A stretch of DNA of 64,000 nt, taken from Pseudomonas fragi. Lineage in GTDB: Bacteria; Pseudomonadota; Gammaproteobacteria; Pseudomonadales; Pseudomonadaceae. Below the pieces are notes generated by a model. The model worked only from the letters and a program-made list of their open reading frames with translations, ran no database searches and was not told where the DNA came from. The stretch spans positions 2,294,001 through 2,358,000 of the forward strand of contig NZ_CP104861.1 in assembly GCF_025426255.1 (NCBI RefSeq), written 5' to 3'. The translations under genes and the position numbers were made by a program. This document shows, piece after piece, positions 15,960 to 24,691 of this stretch (positions are counted from its first letter, which is position 1; each line of letters opens with the position of its first letter).

Positions 15960-17242
15960 CGTGCGACTCCTGATTGTGCCGCATTGACCATGGCGCGCAG
16001 CAGGACTGCGCAGCCGTCGGCCAGATCCTGAGGCGCGGCGTTTTCGATTTCGTTATGGCTGATCCCGCCTTCGCAGGGTACGAAGATCATTCCCGCCGGG
16101 CCCAGTTCGGCGACAAAGATCGCGTCGTGGCCTGCGCCGCTGACAATCTCCATATGGCTCAGTCCCAGTTGTTGCGCACCCTGGCGTACGGCTTCGATAC
16201 AGGCGGGGTTGAAGTCCAGCGGCGGAAAATCTGCAGTTGGCGTCAGTTCGAAACTCAGACCGTGCTCGGCGCTGGCGACTTCGATGGCTTCGCGCACTTC
16301 ATCCATCATGGCCTGCAACCGGTCGGCATGCAGATGACGCAGGTCGATGGTCATGTGCACTTGCCCCGGAATCACGTTACGTGAACCCGGATGCAGGGTC
16401 AGGCAACCAACCGTACCGCATGCGTGGGGCTGATGTTGATGGGCAATACGGTTGACAGCGCTGACCACATGCGCAGCGCCCACCAGCGCATCCTTGCGCA
16501 AATGCATCGGCGTGGGGCCTGCGTGAGCTTCGACGCCGGTCAGTGTCAGGTCGAACCATTTTTGGCCCAGGCAACCCATTACGATGCCCAGGGTGATGTT
16601 GCGATCCTCCAGCACCGGGCCTTGCTCGATATGCGCCTCAAAATAGGCCCCCACCGGATGCCCGAGCACAGCCCGGGTGCCGGCATAGCCTATGCGCTGT
16701 AATTCGGCCCCCACTGACAGTCCTTGCTCGTCCTGTTTATTCAGGGTTTCGTCGAGGTCGAACTTGCCGGCGAAGACCCCGGAACCCATCATGCACGGCG
16801 GGAATCGTGAGCCTTCTTCGTTGGTCCACACCACTACTTCGATGGGGGCCTCGGTGGTCAGGTTGAGATCATTCAGGGTGCGGATCACTTCTAGTCCGGC
16901 CATTACTCCGTAGCAACCGTCGAACTTGCCGCCCGTAGGCTGGGTGTCGATATGGCTGCCGGTCATTACCGGTGCCAGGTGCGGTTGACGCCCGGCGCGG
17001 CGGGCAAAAATATTACCGATGGCATCCACCGTGACGTTGCACCCGGCTTCCTCACACCATTGCACAAACAGATCGCGGGCCTGACGGTCGAGGTCGGTCA
17101 GGGCCAGGCGGCAGACACCGCCCTTGGCAGTGGCGCCGAGTTGCGCCAGATCCATCAGCGATTGCCACAGGCGATCGCGATTGATCAGGGGCGCATTGCT
17201 GTTGAAAAGCTCGGATAACAGGATTGGACTGCTCATGGACAC
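15956..17242 (-). CDS. M20 amidohydrolase (N-carbamoylase/allantoate amidohydrolase type)
   Basis: A 428-aa metallo-enzyme of the hydantoinase/carbamoylase branch. Metal ligands are visible in GSHIDTQPTGGKFDG (about residues 95-110), NEEGSRF (about 140), AHIEQGP (about 209-215), and the late His residues in SGAGHDA and GISHNE. These enzymes hydrolyse N-carbamoyl amino acids, allantoate or ureidoglycine, releasing ammonia. It lies 10 bp after livF and overlaps the amidase gene by 4 bp. The context suggests that imported ureides or amides are broken down by this enzyme and the amidase in turn. Confidence 0.85.
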   Translation of the reverse strand: MSMSSPILLSELFNSNAPLINRDRLWQSLMDLAQLGATAKGGVCRLALTDLDRQARDLFVQWCEEAGCNVTVDAIGNIFARRAGRQPHLAPVMTGSHIDTQPTGGKFDGCYGVMAGLEVIRTLNDLNLTTEAPIEVVVWTNEEGSRFPPCMMGSGVFAGKFDLDETLNKQDEQGLSVGAELQRIGYAGTRAVLGHPVGAYFEAHIEQGPVLEDRNITLGIVMGCLGQKWFDLTLTGVEAHAGPTPMHLRKDALVGAAHVVSAVNRIAHQHQPHACGTVGCLTLHPGSRNVIPGQVHMTIDLRHLHADRLQAMMDEVREAIEVASAEHGLSFELTPTADFPPLDFNPACIEAVRQGAQQLGLSHMEIVSGAGHDAIFVAELGPAGMIFVPCEGGISHNEIENAAPQDLADGCAVLLRAMVNAAQSGVAR

Positions 17243-17252
17243 GGATCTCCCT

Positions 17253-17948
17253 TCAGGCGCTCAGGGCCAGGTAACGGTTCTTGATGGCCGGGTTGGCGCG
17301 AAAATCAGCGGCGCTGCCTTCGTACACCACGCGGCCTTGCTCCAGTACGTAATGACGGTCGGCCAGCTTGTCGCAGACCATCAGGTTCTGCTCCACCAGC
17401 AGCACCGGCAGGCCGTCGTCCTTGATCTTGCGCAGGATTTTCACCAGCTCGTCGACGATCACCGGGGCCAGGCCTTCGGTAGGCTCATCGAGGATCAGCA
17501 GCTTGGGGTCATTGATCAGCGCCCGGGCGATGGCGAGCATTTGCTGTTCACCGCCGGACAACGCATGACCGGCATTTTTGCGCCGCTCCTTGAGGCGCGG
17601 GAACATGCTGTAGACATCCTCCAACTGCCAGCGGCTGCTTTTGCGTTGGGCAATGCGCAGGTTTTCCTCGACGCTGAGCAGGCGGAAGATGCCGCGATGC
17701 TCAGGCACCAGCGCCAACCCTTCGCGGGCGATTTCGAAAATCTTGCGCCCGACCATGTCCTGGCCGTTGAAGCGGATTTGCCCCTGACGCGGGCAGATAA
17801 TCCCCAGAATGCTGCGCAATGTAGTGGTCTTGCCCGCACCGTTGCGGCCTAGCAACGTCACCAGCTCTCCAGGGTTGACCTGCAGCGAGACGCCTTCGAG
17901 GACGTGGCTTTTGTCGTAGTAGGAATGGATGTTTTCGACGGTCAGCAT
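17253..17948 (-). CDS. livF: ABC transporter ATPase, LivF type
   Basis: A 231-aa ATPase with Walker A GRNGAGKTT (about residues 33-41), signature LSGGEQQMLAIARAL and Walker B LLILDEPTEGLAP. The short length and the HRGIFRLLSVEENLRIA segment are typical of LivF. Its start overlaps the livG stop (ATGA). With LivG it should power an importer of amino-acid-like or amide/urea-like solutes; the neighbouring hydrolases argue against plain leucine uptake. Confidence 0.9.
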   Translation of the reverse strand: MLTVENIHSYYDKSHVLEGVSLQVNPGELVTLLGRNGAGKTTTLRSILGIICPRQGQIRFNGQDMVGRKIFEIAREGLALVPEHRGIFRLLSVEENLRIAQRKSSRWQLEDVYSMFPRLKERRKNAGHALSGGEQQMLAIARALINDPKLLILDEPTEGLAPVIVDELVKILRKIKDDGLPVLLVEQNLMVCDKLADRHYVLEQGRVVYEGSAADFRANPAIKNRYLALSA

Positions 17949-18706
17949 CAGGCGGCTTCTCCCAGGTAGGCGACACGTACGCGCTCATCGGCACGCACGA
18001 ACTCGGGTGTGCCCTCGACCAGAATCTGGCCGTGGCTCATGACGGTGATGCGTTGGCTGATGGACATGACGATGCTCATGTTGTGTTCGATTAACAGCAC
18101 CGTGTGATCGCGCCCCAGATCGCTGATCAGCTGGGTCATGATCGGAATATCGTCAATGCCCATGCCGGAGGTGGGCTCGTCGAGCATCAGCAGCCGGGGT
18201 TTGGAGCAGATCGACATGCCCACCTCCAGCACCCGTTGCTGCCCGTGGGACAACTCACCGGCCAGGGTGTCGGCGCGGCGGGTTAGTTGCAGGCGCTCAA
18301 GCACCTGATCGGCCATTTCCAAATGCTCGCGACGGCTGTCGACCCGGCGCCAGAAGTTCAACGCTGCCAGGCCATCGCGGCCCTGTGCGGCCAGGCGCAG
18401 GTTTTCCCGCACGCTGAGGTTTTGAAACAGGCTGGTCAGCTGGAACGAGCGGGCCATGCCCAGGCCAACGCGGCCGTGGGACGGTTTTTTGATGATGTTC
18501 TTGCCATCAAACATGATCGCGCCGCCGGTGGCCTGACGCTCGCCGGTCAGGCAGTGGAACAGGCTGGTTTTGCCTGCGCCATTGGGGCCGATCACGGTAT
18601 GGATAGTGCCTTGCTCGACCTTCAGGCTGACGCCGTTGACCGCATGAAACGCACCATAGGCCAGCTCCAGGTTTTCGGTTTGCAGCAGATATTCAGGCGC
18701 GTTCAT
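17948..18706 (-). CDS. livG: ABC transporter ATPase, LivG type
   Basis: A 252-aa ATPase. Walker A GPNGAGKTS, signature LSHGQQRVLEVG and Walker B LLMLDEPTSGMG are clear. The start at 18706 is chosen because the ATG follows AGGAGGAGC and overlaps the livM stop; a 301-codon frame starting further upstream would run deep into livM. It is the second nucleotide-binding subunit of the importer. Confidence 0.9.
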   Translation of the reverse strand: MNAPEYLLQTENLELAYGAFHAVNGVSLKVEQGTIHTVIGPNGAGKTSLFHCLTGERQATGGAIMFDGKNIIKKPSHGRVGLGMARSFQLTSLFQNLSVRENLRLAAQGRDGLAALNFWRRVDSRREHLEMADQVLERLQLTRRADTLAGELSHGQQRVLEVGMSICSKPRLLMLDEPTSGMGIDDIPIMTQLISDLGRDHTVLLIEHNMSIVMSISQRITVMSHGQILVEGTPEFVRADERVRVAYLGEAA

Positions 18707-19713
18707 GGCAGCTCCTCCTGAGTGGGCAGGCTGGGTTTGCGCTGGCCCTTGATACGCTCGTACAAGCTTGAAAAACCGCCCCACAAGCCGCCGCGCATAA
18801 ACACCACCACCAGAATCAGGATGACCCCCAGCAGCATCAGCCAGCGTGGCCATAGATCAGACAGGAACTCGCCCAGCAGCACGATGGAGCCCGCACCCAG
18901 CAAGGAACCGAACAACGAGCCGGTGCCGCCGACAATGGTCATGATCAGAATGTTTTCCGACATCGCCAGGTCGATATTGGACAGTGGTACAAAATGCAGG
19001 AGCATGGCGTACAGCGCCCCGGCAATCCCGGTGACGGCGCCCGAGAGCATAAACACCAGAATTTTGAAGTGCCGGGTGTCGTAGCCGATGGCAGCGGCGC
19101 GGGTTTCGTTTTCGCGGATCGCCATCAGCGTACTGCCAAAGGGCGAAGCGATAACGCGGCGGGCGCCGATGAAAATCAGCAGGAACAGCACCGCGACAAA
19201 AGCATAAAAGTAACGTGCGTCACTCAGGGACATCAGCACGGTATCGCCAATGCGGATTTCTGGCCGTGGCACGTTGAGCAGGCCGTTGTCGCCACCGGTC
19301 CAGTCGCTCAGGGTGTAGGTCAGAAAGTACGCCATCTGGCTGAAGGCCAGGGTCAGCATCACGAAGTAGATACCGGTACGGCGAATCGCCAGAGCGCCCA
19401 CCAGAAACGCCAGGAAGCCGCCAGCCAGTGCTGCGCCCAACAAGGCACTGAACAGCCCCAGTTGCAGATGGATCATCAGCAATGCCGCGCAGTAGGCTCC
19501 GGCACCAAAGAAGATCCCTTGGCCGAACGACAACAGTCCGGTGTAGCCCAGCAGCAGGTTGCAGGCCAGGGCCGCCATGGCGAAGATCAGAATTTCGGTA
19601 GCCAGGGTCGCCGATGGCAACACCAATGGCAGGCCGATCAATACCGCAACCACCAACAGCAGCATGGAGCGCGACTGGGTTTTGGCGAAGGGCAGGGGGT
19701 TTTTCTCGCTCAT
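18703..19713 (-). CDS. livM: ABC transporter permease, LivM type
   Basis: A 336-aa permease with about nine hydrophobic segments and the conserved LLLGYTGLLSFGQGIFFGAG motif at about residues 53-72. The EAA-like cytoplasmic loop IRENETRAAAIGYDTRHFK is present. It overlaps livG by 4 bp and starts 1 bp after the livH stop. It pairs with LivH to form the membrane channel. Confidence 0.9.
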   Translation of the reverse strand: MSEKNPLPFAKTQSRSMLLLVVAVLIGLPLVLPSATLATEILIFAMAALACNLLLGYTGLLSFGQGIFFGAGAYCAALLMIHLQLGLFSALLGAALAGGFLAFLVGALAIRRTGIYFVMLTLAFSQMAYFLTYTLSDWTGGDNGLLNVPRPEIRIGDTVLMSLSDARYFYAFVAVLFLLIFIGARRVIASPFGSTLMAIRENETRAAAIGYDTRHFKILVFMLSGAVTGIAGALYAMLLHFVPLSNIDLAMSENILIMTIVGGTGSLFGSLLGAGSIVLLGEFLSDLWPRWLMLLGVILILVVVFMRGGLWGGFSSLYERIKGQRKPSLPTQEELP

Positions 19714-19714
19714 G

Positions 19715-20575
19715 TCAGGCTCTCCCGAACAGGCCGTAAGGACGCAGCAGAATGACCACGGCCATCGCGCCGTAAATCATCAGGCTGGCACCCTGGGGCC
19801 AGATAGTTGTCATCAGGCTTTGCACCACGCCCACCAGCAGGCCACCCACCAGCGCGCCGCTGAATGAACCCATGCCGCCGATCACCACCACCACAAACGC
19901 CACCCCGAGAATTTCCGGGCCAACAAAGGGCTGGGCCCCGCGCAAAGGTGCGAACAGCACACCCGCAACGCCTGCCAGCCCGGCACCGAGTGCGAAGGTC
20001 ATGGAAAACAGGCGGAAAATATTGGTGCCCAGCAGCGATACGGTTTCAGTGCTTTCACTGCCTGCACGCACCAGTGCGCCAAAGCGCGTGCGCTCCAGCA
20101 ACAGCCATAGACCGAAGCCCACCAGCGCAGAGAATACAATCAGGAACAGGCGATAGTAGGGGTACACAAAATCGCCGATCACCAGCACCCCGCGCAGCAA
20201 TTGCGGGACCGCGACGCTTTTGCCCACCGGGCCCCAGATCATCACGCTGGCTTCCTGGATGATCAGCGCGATCCCCAGGGTTACCAGAATCTGGAACATG
20301 TGCGGCAAGTGATAGATCCGCTGGATCAGCAATCGCTCGATCACCCAGGCCAGAGCGGCCACCAGCAATGGAGCAAGCAATAGCGACAGCCAAAAGCTGC
20401 CAGTGAGGCTGACCGCGGTGTAGCAGATGTAAGCGCCCAGCAGGAAGAATGCACCGTGGGCGAAATTGACGAAGTTCAGCAGGCCAAAAATGATCGTCAA
20501 TCCGACCGCAATCAGAAAGTAGATCATCCCCAGGCCCAGGCCATTGAGAATCTGAAACAGGTAAAGTTCGAGCAT
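19715..20575 (-). CDS. livH: ABC transporter permease, LivH type
   Basis: A 286-aa permease. The N-terminus LNGLGLGMIYFLIAVGLTII and the LLNFVNFAHGAFFLLGAY motif (about residues 32-49) are diagnostic of LivH. GRA at the C-terminus and the GTNIFRLFSMTFALGAGLAG segment (EAA loop) are intact. It follows the binding-protein gene by about 70 bp, the only notable gap in the operon. Confidence 0.9.
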   Translation of the reverse strand: MLELYLFQILNGLGLGMIYFLIAVGLTIIFGLLNFVNFAHGAFFLLGAYICYTAVSLTGSFWLSLLLAPLLVAALAWVIERLLIQRIYHLPHMFQILVTLGIALIIQEASVMIWGPVGKSVAVPQLLRGVLVIGDFVYPYYRLFLIVFSALVGFGLWLLLERTRFGALVRAGSESTETVSLLGTNIFRLFSMTFALGAGLAGVAGVLFAPLRGAQPFVGPEILGVAFVVVVIGGMGSFSGALVGGLLVGVVQSLMTTIWPQGASLMIYGAMAVVILLRPYGLFGRA

Positions 20576-20644
20576 GCAGATACCCTCTGCAGGCGATCAC
20601 GGGTGACCGGCTGCCAGTAGCAAAAGCTGAAAAATGACCGGGGG

Positions 20645-21847
20645 TCAGCCCAGAACGCAGCCGGTGTCTTGTACCGGCGCAAACGACTGACCGGAGCTGA
20701 CCACCTGGGCCAGGTCGTCCTTGTCACTCATTTGGTCAGCTGGCTTGCCGATCAACAGGTAGTAATCCTTGATCACCTGATGGTCACCGGCGCGGATCGA
20801 CTCGGGGCCGGTCGGGCCTTCGTAGCTCAAGCCCTGCATGGCTTTGGCCACTGTGGGGCCATCGAAACTGCCGGTGGCAGCGATGGTGTCGAGCATGACT
20901 TTGGTGCTGATGTAATCAGCGGCCAGCGGGTAGGTGGGGTTGATCCCGTACTTGGCCTTGGTGATCTTGACCAGCTCGCGATTGAGCGGGGTATCAACTT
21001 GATGCCAGTACTGGGCGCCGAGGTACACGCCTTCCAGTATGTCGCTGCCCAGTTCCTGAAACTGATCCAGCCCGGCCGACCACACCAGCAGGACTTTCAT
21101 CCGCTCCTTGATTCCGAAGTTAACCGCCTGGCGCAGGGTGTTGGACGACTGGCTGCCGAAGTTGAGCAACACCAGCACATCGGGTTTGGCAGCAATGGCA
21201 TTGGTCAGATAACCCGAGAACTCCTGTTCCTGCAGCGAGTGATAACTGTTGCCGACATGTTCCAGGCCATGCTCCTTGAGCACCTGTTTGGTGCCATCAA
21301 GCAGCGCTTCGCCGAACACATACTGTGGGGTGATGGTGTACCAGCGCTTGGCTTCGGGCAGACGTTTGATTAACGGCACCAGAGTTTCGCGCACTGCGCC
21401 GTAGGTGGGCACCGACCAGCGAAATGTCGCTTTGTTGCAGTCCTTTCCGGTCACTTCATCGGCGCCCACCGGGGTCATGAAAACGCCACCAGCCTTGTCG
21501 ACTTCCTTGGCCACCGCCAGCGCCGAAGACGACAGGGTGCAGCCCTGGAAGAAGCGTGCACCGTCCTGGGCAATGGCCTCCTGTACCTTGCGCACCGCCT
21601 TGCCTGCATTACCCTCGGTGTCGATCACCTTGTAGTTCAAGGGCCTGCCCAGTAACTGTGGATACTGCTCGACAGCCAAGCGTGAGCCCATGTCGGCGAA
21701 CTTGCCATAACTGGCAAAGGCACCGGACATGGACTTGAGGCCATAAAAGGTAAAGGGCTCTGCGGCGAAGGCATGGCGCATGCCCAGCGGCAGGCTCAGG
21801 GCGCCGGCCGCAGCCAGGCTCGCTTTCAACAAAGTACGACGTTGCAT
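20645..21847 (-). CDS. Periplasmic substrate-binding protein of Liv-type importer
   Basis: A 400-aa Leu/Ile/Val-type binding protein. The signal begins MQRRTLLKASLAAAGALSLP, with an RR pair suggesting Tat export, and the predicted cleavage is AFA-AEP near residue 29. The mature part has the KSMSGAFASYG start and the GADEVTGKDCNKATFRW segment of the amide/urea-binding subgroup rather than classical LivJ. It is the first structural gene of the operon. The regulator gene lies 99 bp upstream in the same orientation. Confidence 0.88.
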   Translation of the reverse strand: MQRRTLLKASLAAAGALSLPLGMRHAFAAEPFTFYGLKSMSGAFASYGKFADMGSRLAVEQYPQLLGRPLNYKVIDTEGNAGKAVRKVQEAIAQDGARFFQGCTLSSSALAVAKEVDKAGGVFMTPVGADEVTGKDCNKATFRWSVPTYGAVRETLVPLIKRLPEAKRWYTITPQYVFGEALLDGTKQVLKEHGLEHVGNSYHSLQEQEFSGYLTNAIAAKPDVLVLLNFGSQSSNTLRQAVNFGIKERMKVLLVWSAGLDQFQELGSDILEGVYLGAQYWHQVDTPLNRELVKITKAKYGINPTYPLAADYISTKVMLDTIAATGSFDGPTVAKAMQGLSYEGPTGPESIRAGDHQVIKDYYLLIGKPADQMSDKDDLAQVVSSGQSFAPVQDTGCVLG

Positions 21848-21946
21848 GGGGAAACTCCCTGGTTTGATTAGTTATTGGCAGGAGTAGCAATGGCAAACGG
21901 CGGATCAGGGCCTGTGGGCAGGCCTTTTATTGGGACAGCTTTTTAA

Positions 21947-22717
21947 CTAGTGGTTGTGATCGAATTCCAGCAGGAAATGCGGGCTGACCTGGCCTTCAAG
22001 GGCGGTCATATGGTGTTCGGCGTCACACATGTGTTCATGCATCAGGCTGCGCACAGAGGCTTCATCCTCGGCCTTTAAGGCAATCAACAGTTGTTTGTGA
22101 TAATCGAGGTTGGCGGCGTCGAACTGTTTGCGTTTGGGTTTGTAGGCTTTTTTCAGCACCACCAGATCGCGCAGCAGATCGTTGAGAAACTGCGCCATAA
22201 AACTCAGCAGCGGATTGGGGCAGGCCCGTGCCAGCAGGTTATGAAACTCCAGCTCAGCCAGGCGTTGCTCGCGTTGACCGGCCTCGCTGTCTTCCGGCGC
22301 GCTGCAAAAGTCCACGTTGGCTTGCAAGGCCTGATAATCCTCGGCACTCAGGCGGCCAATCACCGACACCGCCAGTTCGACCTCGATCACCTTGCGTAGT
22401 TGATAGACCTGCTCACCGTCCAGATGCTGGAAGTGCAGGTAATTACGCAGGGCGCGGCTGGCCGGTTCGGTCCCGGCCTGGTTCAGGTAGGCACCGCCGC
22501 TGGGGCCGGTGCGGGTATTGACCAGCCCTTCAACTTCCAGCGCCTTGAGTGCCTCACGGGCCGAGCCCTTGGAGCACTGAAAGCTCTCCATCAGCTCCCG
22601 CTCGGTGGGCAGACGGTCGCCGGGCTTGAGCGCGTCGGTGACAATCGAGCGCTTGACCGACTCGACGATCACATCGGAGAGCTTCTGACGTTTACGGTGC
22701 AGCGGGCGACTGAGCAT
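21947..22717 (-). CDS. GntR-family regulator, FadR subfamily
   Basis: A 256-aa regulator. The N-terminal winged helix spans about residues 8-75 (LKPGDRLPTERELMESFQCS, then SAREALKALEVEGLV), followed by an FCD effector domain (about 95-235) whose metal-type ligands are suggested by E..H and H..H residues (LEFHNLLARA, LDYHKQLL, HEHMCDAEHH). It sits first in the transport operon and probably senses the imported or hydrolysed compound. A good dyad lies just before its start. Confidence 0.88.
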   Translation of the reverse strand: MLSRPLHRKRQKLSDVIVESVKRSIVTDALKPGDRLPTERELMESFQCSKGSAREALKALEVEGLVNTRTGPSGGAYLNQAGTEPASRALRNYLHFQHLDGEQVYQLRKVIEVELAVSVIGRLSAEDYQALQANVDFCSAPEDSEAGQREQRLAELEFHNLLARACPNPLLSFMAQFLNDLLRDLVVLKKAYKPKRKQFDAANLDYHKQLLIALKAEDEASVRSLMHEHMCDAEHHMTALEGQVSPHFLLEFDHNH

Positions 22718-22722
22718 ATTTT

Positions 22723-22761
22723 CTATTTATCGTATTAATGCGGATTAATAGTAATAAATAG
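22723..22761. promoter_or_regulatory. Extended dyad upstream of GntR gene
   Basis: CTATTTAT-cgt-ATTAAT-gcgg-ATTAAT-agta-ATAAATAG is a nested inverted repeat that begins 6 bp before the GntR start codon. Position and symmetry fit an autoregulatory operator overlapping an AT-rich promoter. Confidence 0.5.
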
Positions 22762-22916
22762 CGCTGAGCCCGATCAGTCAATAACTGGCCGGGCGAGGTG
22801 TCGCTTTCAGTGGCAAAGGGTCGTAAACCGATAAGAAGTTGCGGCAGTAGACTTGCTGGACCTTGAAGGGTGGTTGCTTGCAACGCAGGTGATGTGATCG
22901 CGAGCAACCCGGTGTA

Positions 22917-23774
22917 TCAGCCAATGGCCTGGGATACGAGGGCGAACTGGCGCATGCCGTCGGCGGGTTGCGGGGGTGTGCCCAGGGCCATTTGCGTCAC
23001 ACTGTCTACCGGCTCAAGGCCTGCCAGGGTCAGCCACTCACTCAGACCGCTGCCCGCCGGGACGTCGATGCGTACAAAGCGGTTGGCAATCCGGGCGAGC
23101 AGGTTGGCGATCAGGTGTTTGGCCTGTTCGAGGTTTTCAGCAACCACCGGGCCAATACAGTGACCGCGTCCGGCACGCCGCAGCAGGGCAAAAGCCTGCA
23201 ACTGACCGTCGCGCTCGATGCCGATCGAATGTTCGAGCGTATCCTGCAACTGCGCGAAGATGGCGTGACGATCCAGTCCACTGCCTGCATTGGCCAAGGC
23301 AAGTTGCCGGGCCTGATCTGTTGCGCAGAGGGCGCGGCACTGCTCATCTTCGGCCAGGGGCTCGAGTGCCACCGCTTGCGCCAGGCCTTGGCGCTGCTCA
23401 ATGGTGCCGAACTCGACAAAGCCTTGGCTGAGATAGAGCGGCGCTCCGGCAACCGAGGCGTTGAGGATTGCAACACCTGGCAGGCAAGCGTCGAGCACCT
23501 GCTCCATCAATTGGCGGCCAATACCCTGGCCCTGATAATCGGGATTGACCACCACCAGGGCAATGGTTGCATACGCGCCTTGGGGGCAAGCGAATGCCGT
23601 GCCGATCAAACGCCCATCCGCGCAAGCCACAAACCCTTTAAACGTCCGATGCAACAGGGCCCAGTCTTCCAGGTTGTGGGGCCAGTTCAACTGTGAAGAC
23701 AGCGCATGGGCCGCGGGCAAATCCGCCCGGGTCATGGGGCGATAAACACAGGCAGTCTGATGCAGAGCGGACAT
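22917..23774 (-). CDS. GNAT-family N-acetyltransferase
   Basis: A 285-aa protein. The acetyl-CoA-binding motif VVNPDYQGQGIGRQLMEQVL lies at about residues 78-97, and a second acetyltransferase-like half follows (ERDGQLQAFALLRRAGRGHC, about 188-207), as in two-domain GNATs. The ATG at 23774, with AGGAGATTCACC before it, is preferred over a start nine codons upstream. Substrate unknown; no operon partner. Confidence 0.8.
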   Translation of the reverse strand: MSALHQTACVYRPMTRADLPAAHALSSQLNWPHNLEDWALLHRTFKGFVACADGRLIGTAFACPQGAYATIALVVVNPDYQGQGIGRQLMEQVLDACLPGVAILNASVAGAPLYLSQGFVEFGTIEQRQGLAQAVALEPLAEDEQCRALCATDQARQLALANAGSGLDRHAIFAQLQDTLEHSIGIERDGQLQAFALLRRAGRGHCIGPVVAENLEQAKHLIANLLARIANRFVRIDVPAGSGLSEWLTLAGLEPVDSVTQMALGTPPQPADGMRQFALVSQAIG

Positions 23775-23827
23775 GGTGAATCTCCTTGTACATGTGCGCA
23801 CTATCTACCGGTATTGCGCCTGCGTTT

Positions 23828-24547
23828 TCAACCCCCAGGCATGGTTTCATGCCGGGCCGAGACAATACTCGCCACCTGCCGTGGCTGGCAGTTGAGGTAA
23901 GCCGAGGATTGCAGCCAGCGCTTGTCGGGGTACCAGGCGAACATGAACTGGCCGTCCTTGAGTTTATCGACCACTTGACGTGCCACTTGCGGGCGTACCG
24001 CCGGGCAGCCAAGGCTACGACCGATGCGGCCCTGGCTCTTGCTCCACAGCGGGTTCACGTAATCGGCGGGGTGGATCACGATCGCACGTTCACGGGCCTG
24101 ATCGTTGATGCCCGGCTCCAGGCCATCCATGCGCAACGAATAGCCGTGGCTACCTATATAGCTTTCCCGGGTACTGAACAGCCCCAGGCTGGACTGGTTG
24201 CTGCCTTCTGCGTTGGAGAAGCTGGTGGCGAAGTTCTCGCCGGATTTTTTCCCGTGGGCCACCAGGTCGCGTAGAACCAACGTCTTGCGGTTCAGGTCAA
24301 AGATCCAGAGACGGCGCGCGGTTGAAGGTTGCGAGTAATCGATCACAGCCAGATGCCGTGCTTGTTTGGCACCATTGTTGACCGCGCATTGCATGGCGCT
24401 TAGAGCGCTTTTCAGCGCCTGTGGGTTGAGTTCGGGAGCAGCATGGCTGAGTTTGTTGAGTAATACCGGGTTGGCCGCGTATGCAGTGCTACAGGTTGCA
24501 CTCAATGCAATGGCTGCCAAACAGAAGCGACGTAAAAAGATGAGCAT
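23828..24547 (-). CDS. Murein L,D-transpeptidase catalytic-domain family protein
   Basis: A 239-aa secreted protein: signal peptide MLIFLRRFCLAAIALSATCS with cleavage after AYA (about residue 24). The catalytic region includes HGYSLRMDGLEPGIND and RIGRSLGCPAVRP, giving the expected His and Cys. It belongs to the YkuD-like family that processes peptidoglycan or anchors proteins. It is transcribed divergently from a second, larger L,D-transpeptidase. Confidence 0.8.
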   Translation of the reverse strand: MLIFLRRFCLAAIALSATCSTAYAANPVLLNKLSHAAPELNPQALKSALSAMQCAVNNGAKQARHLAVIDYSQPSTARRLWIFDLNRKTLVLRDLVAHGKKSGENFATSFSNAEGSNQSSLGLFSTRESYIGSHGYSLRMDGLEPGINDQARERAIVIHPADYVNPLWSKSQGRIGRSLGCPAVRPQVARQVVDKLKDGQFMFAWYPDKRWLQSSAYLNCQPRQVASIVSARHETMPGG

Positions 24548-24691
24548 AAGGAGCGTTTTCTCGATGTAGTCAGACCAGCAATCCTGCGCCGATAACTTGG
24601 CGGTCCTGTTTTAGATGCTAGCCTGTGGGTTTGCCGTGACTGCTCAACCAGTTGACCTTTCAGGTGACGGCCATTGATTGGAGTAAAGCAG

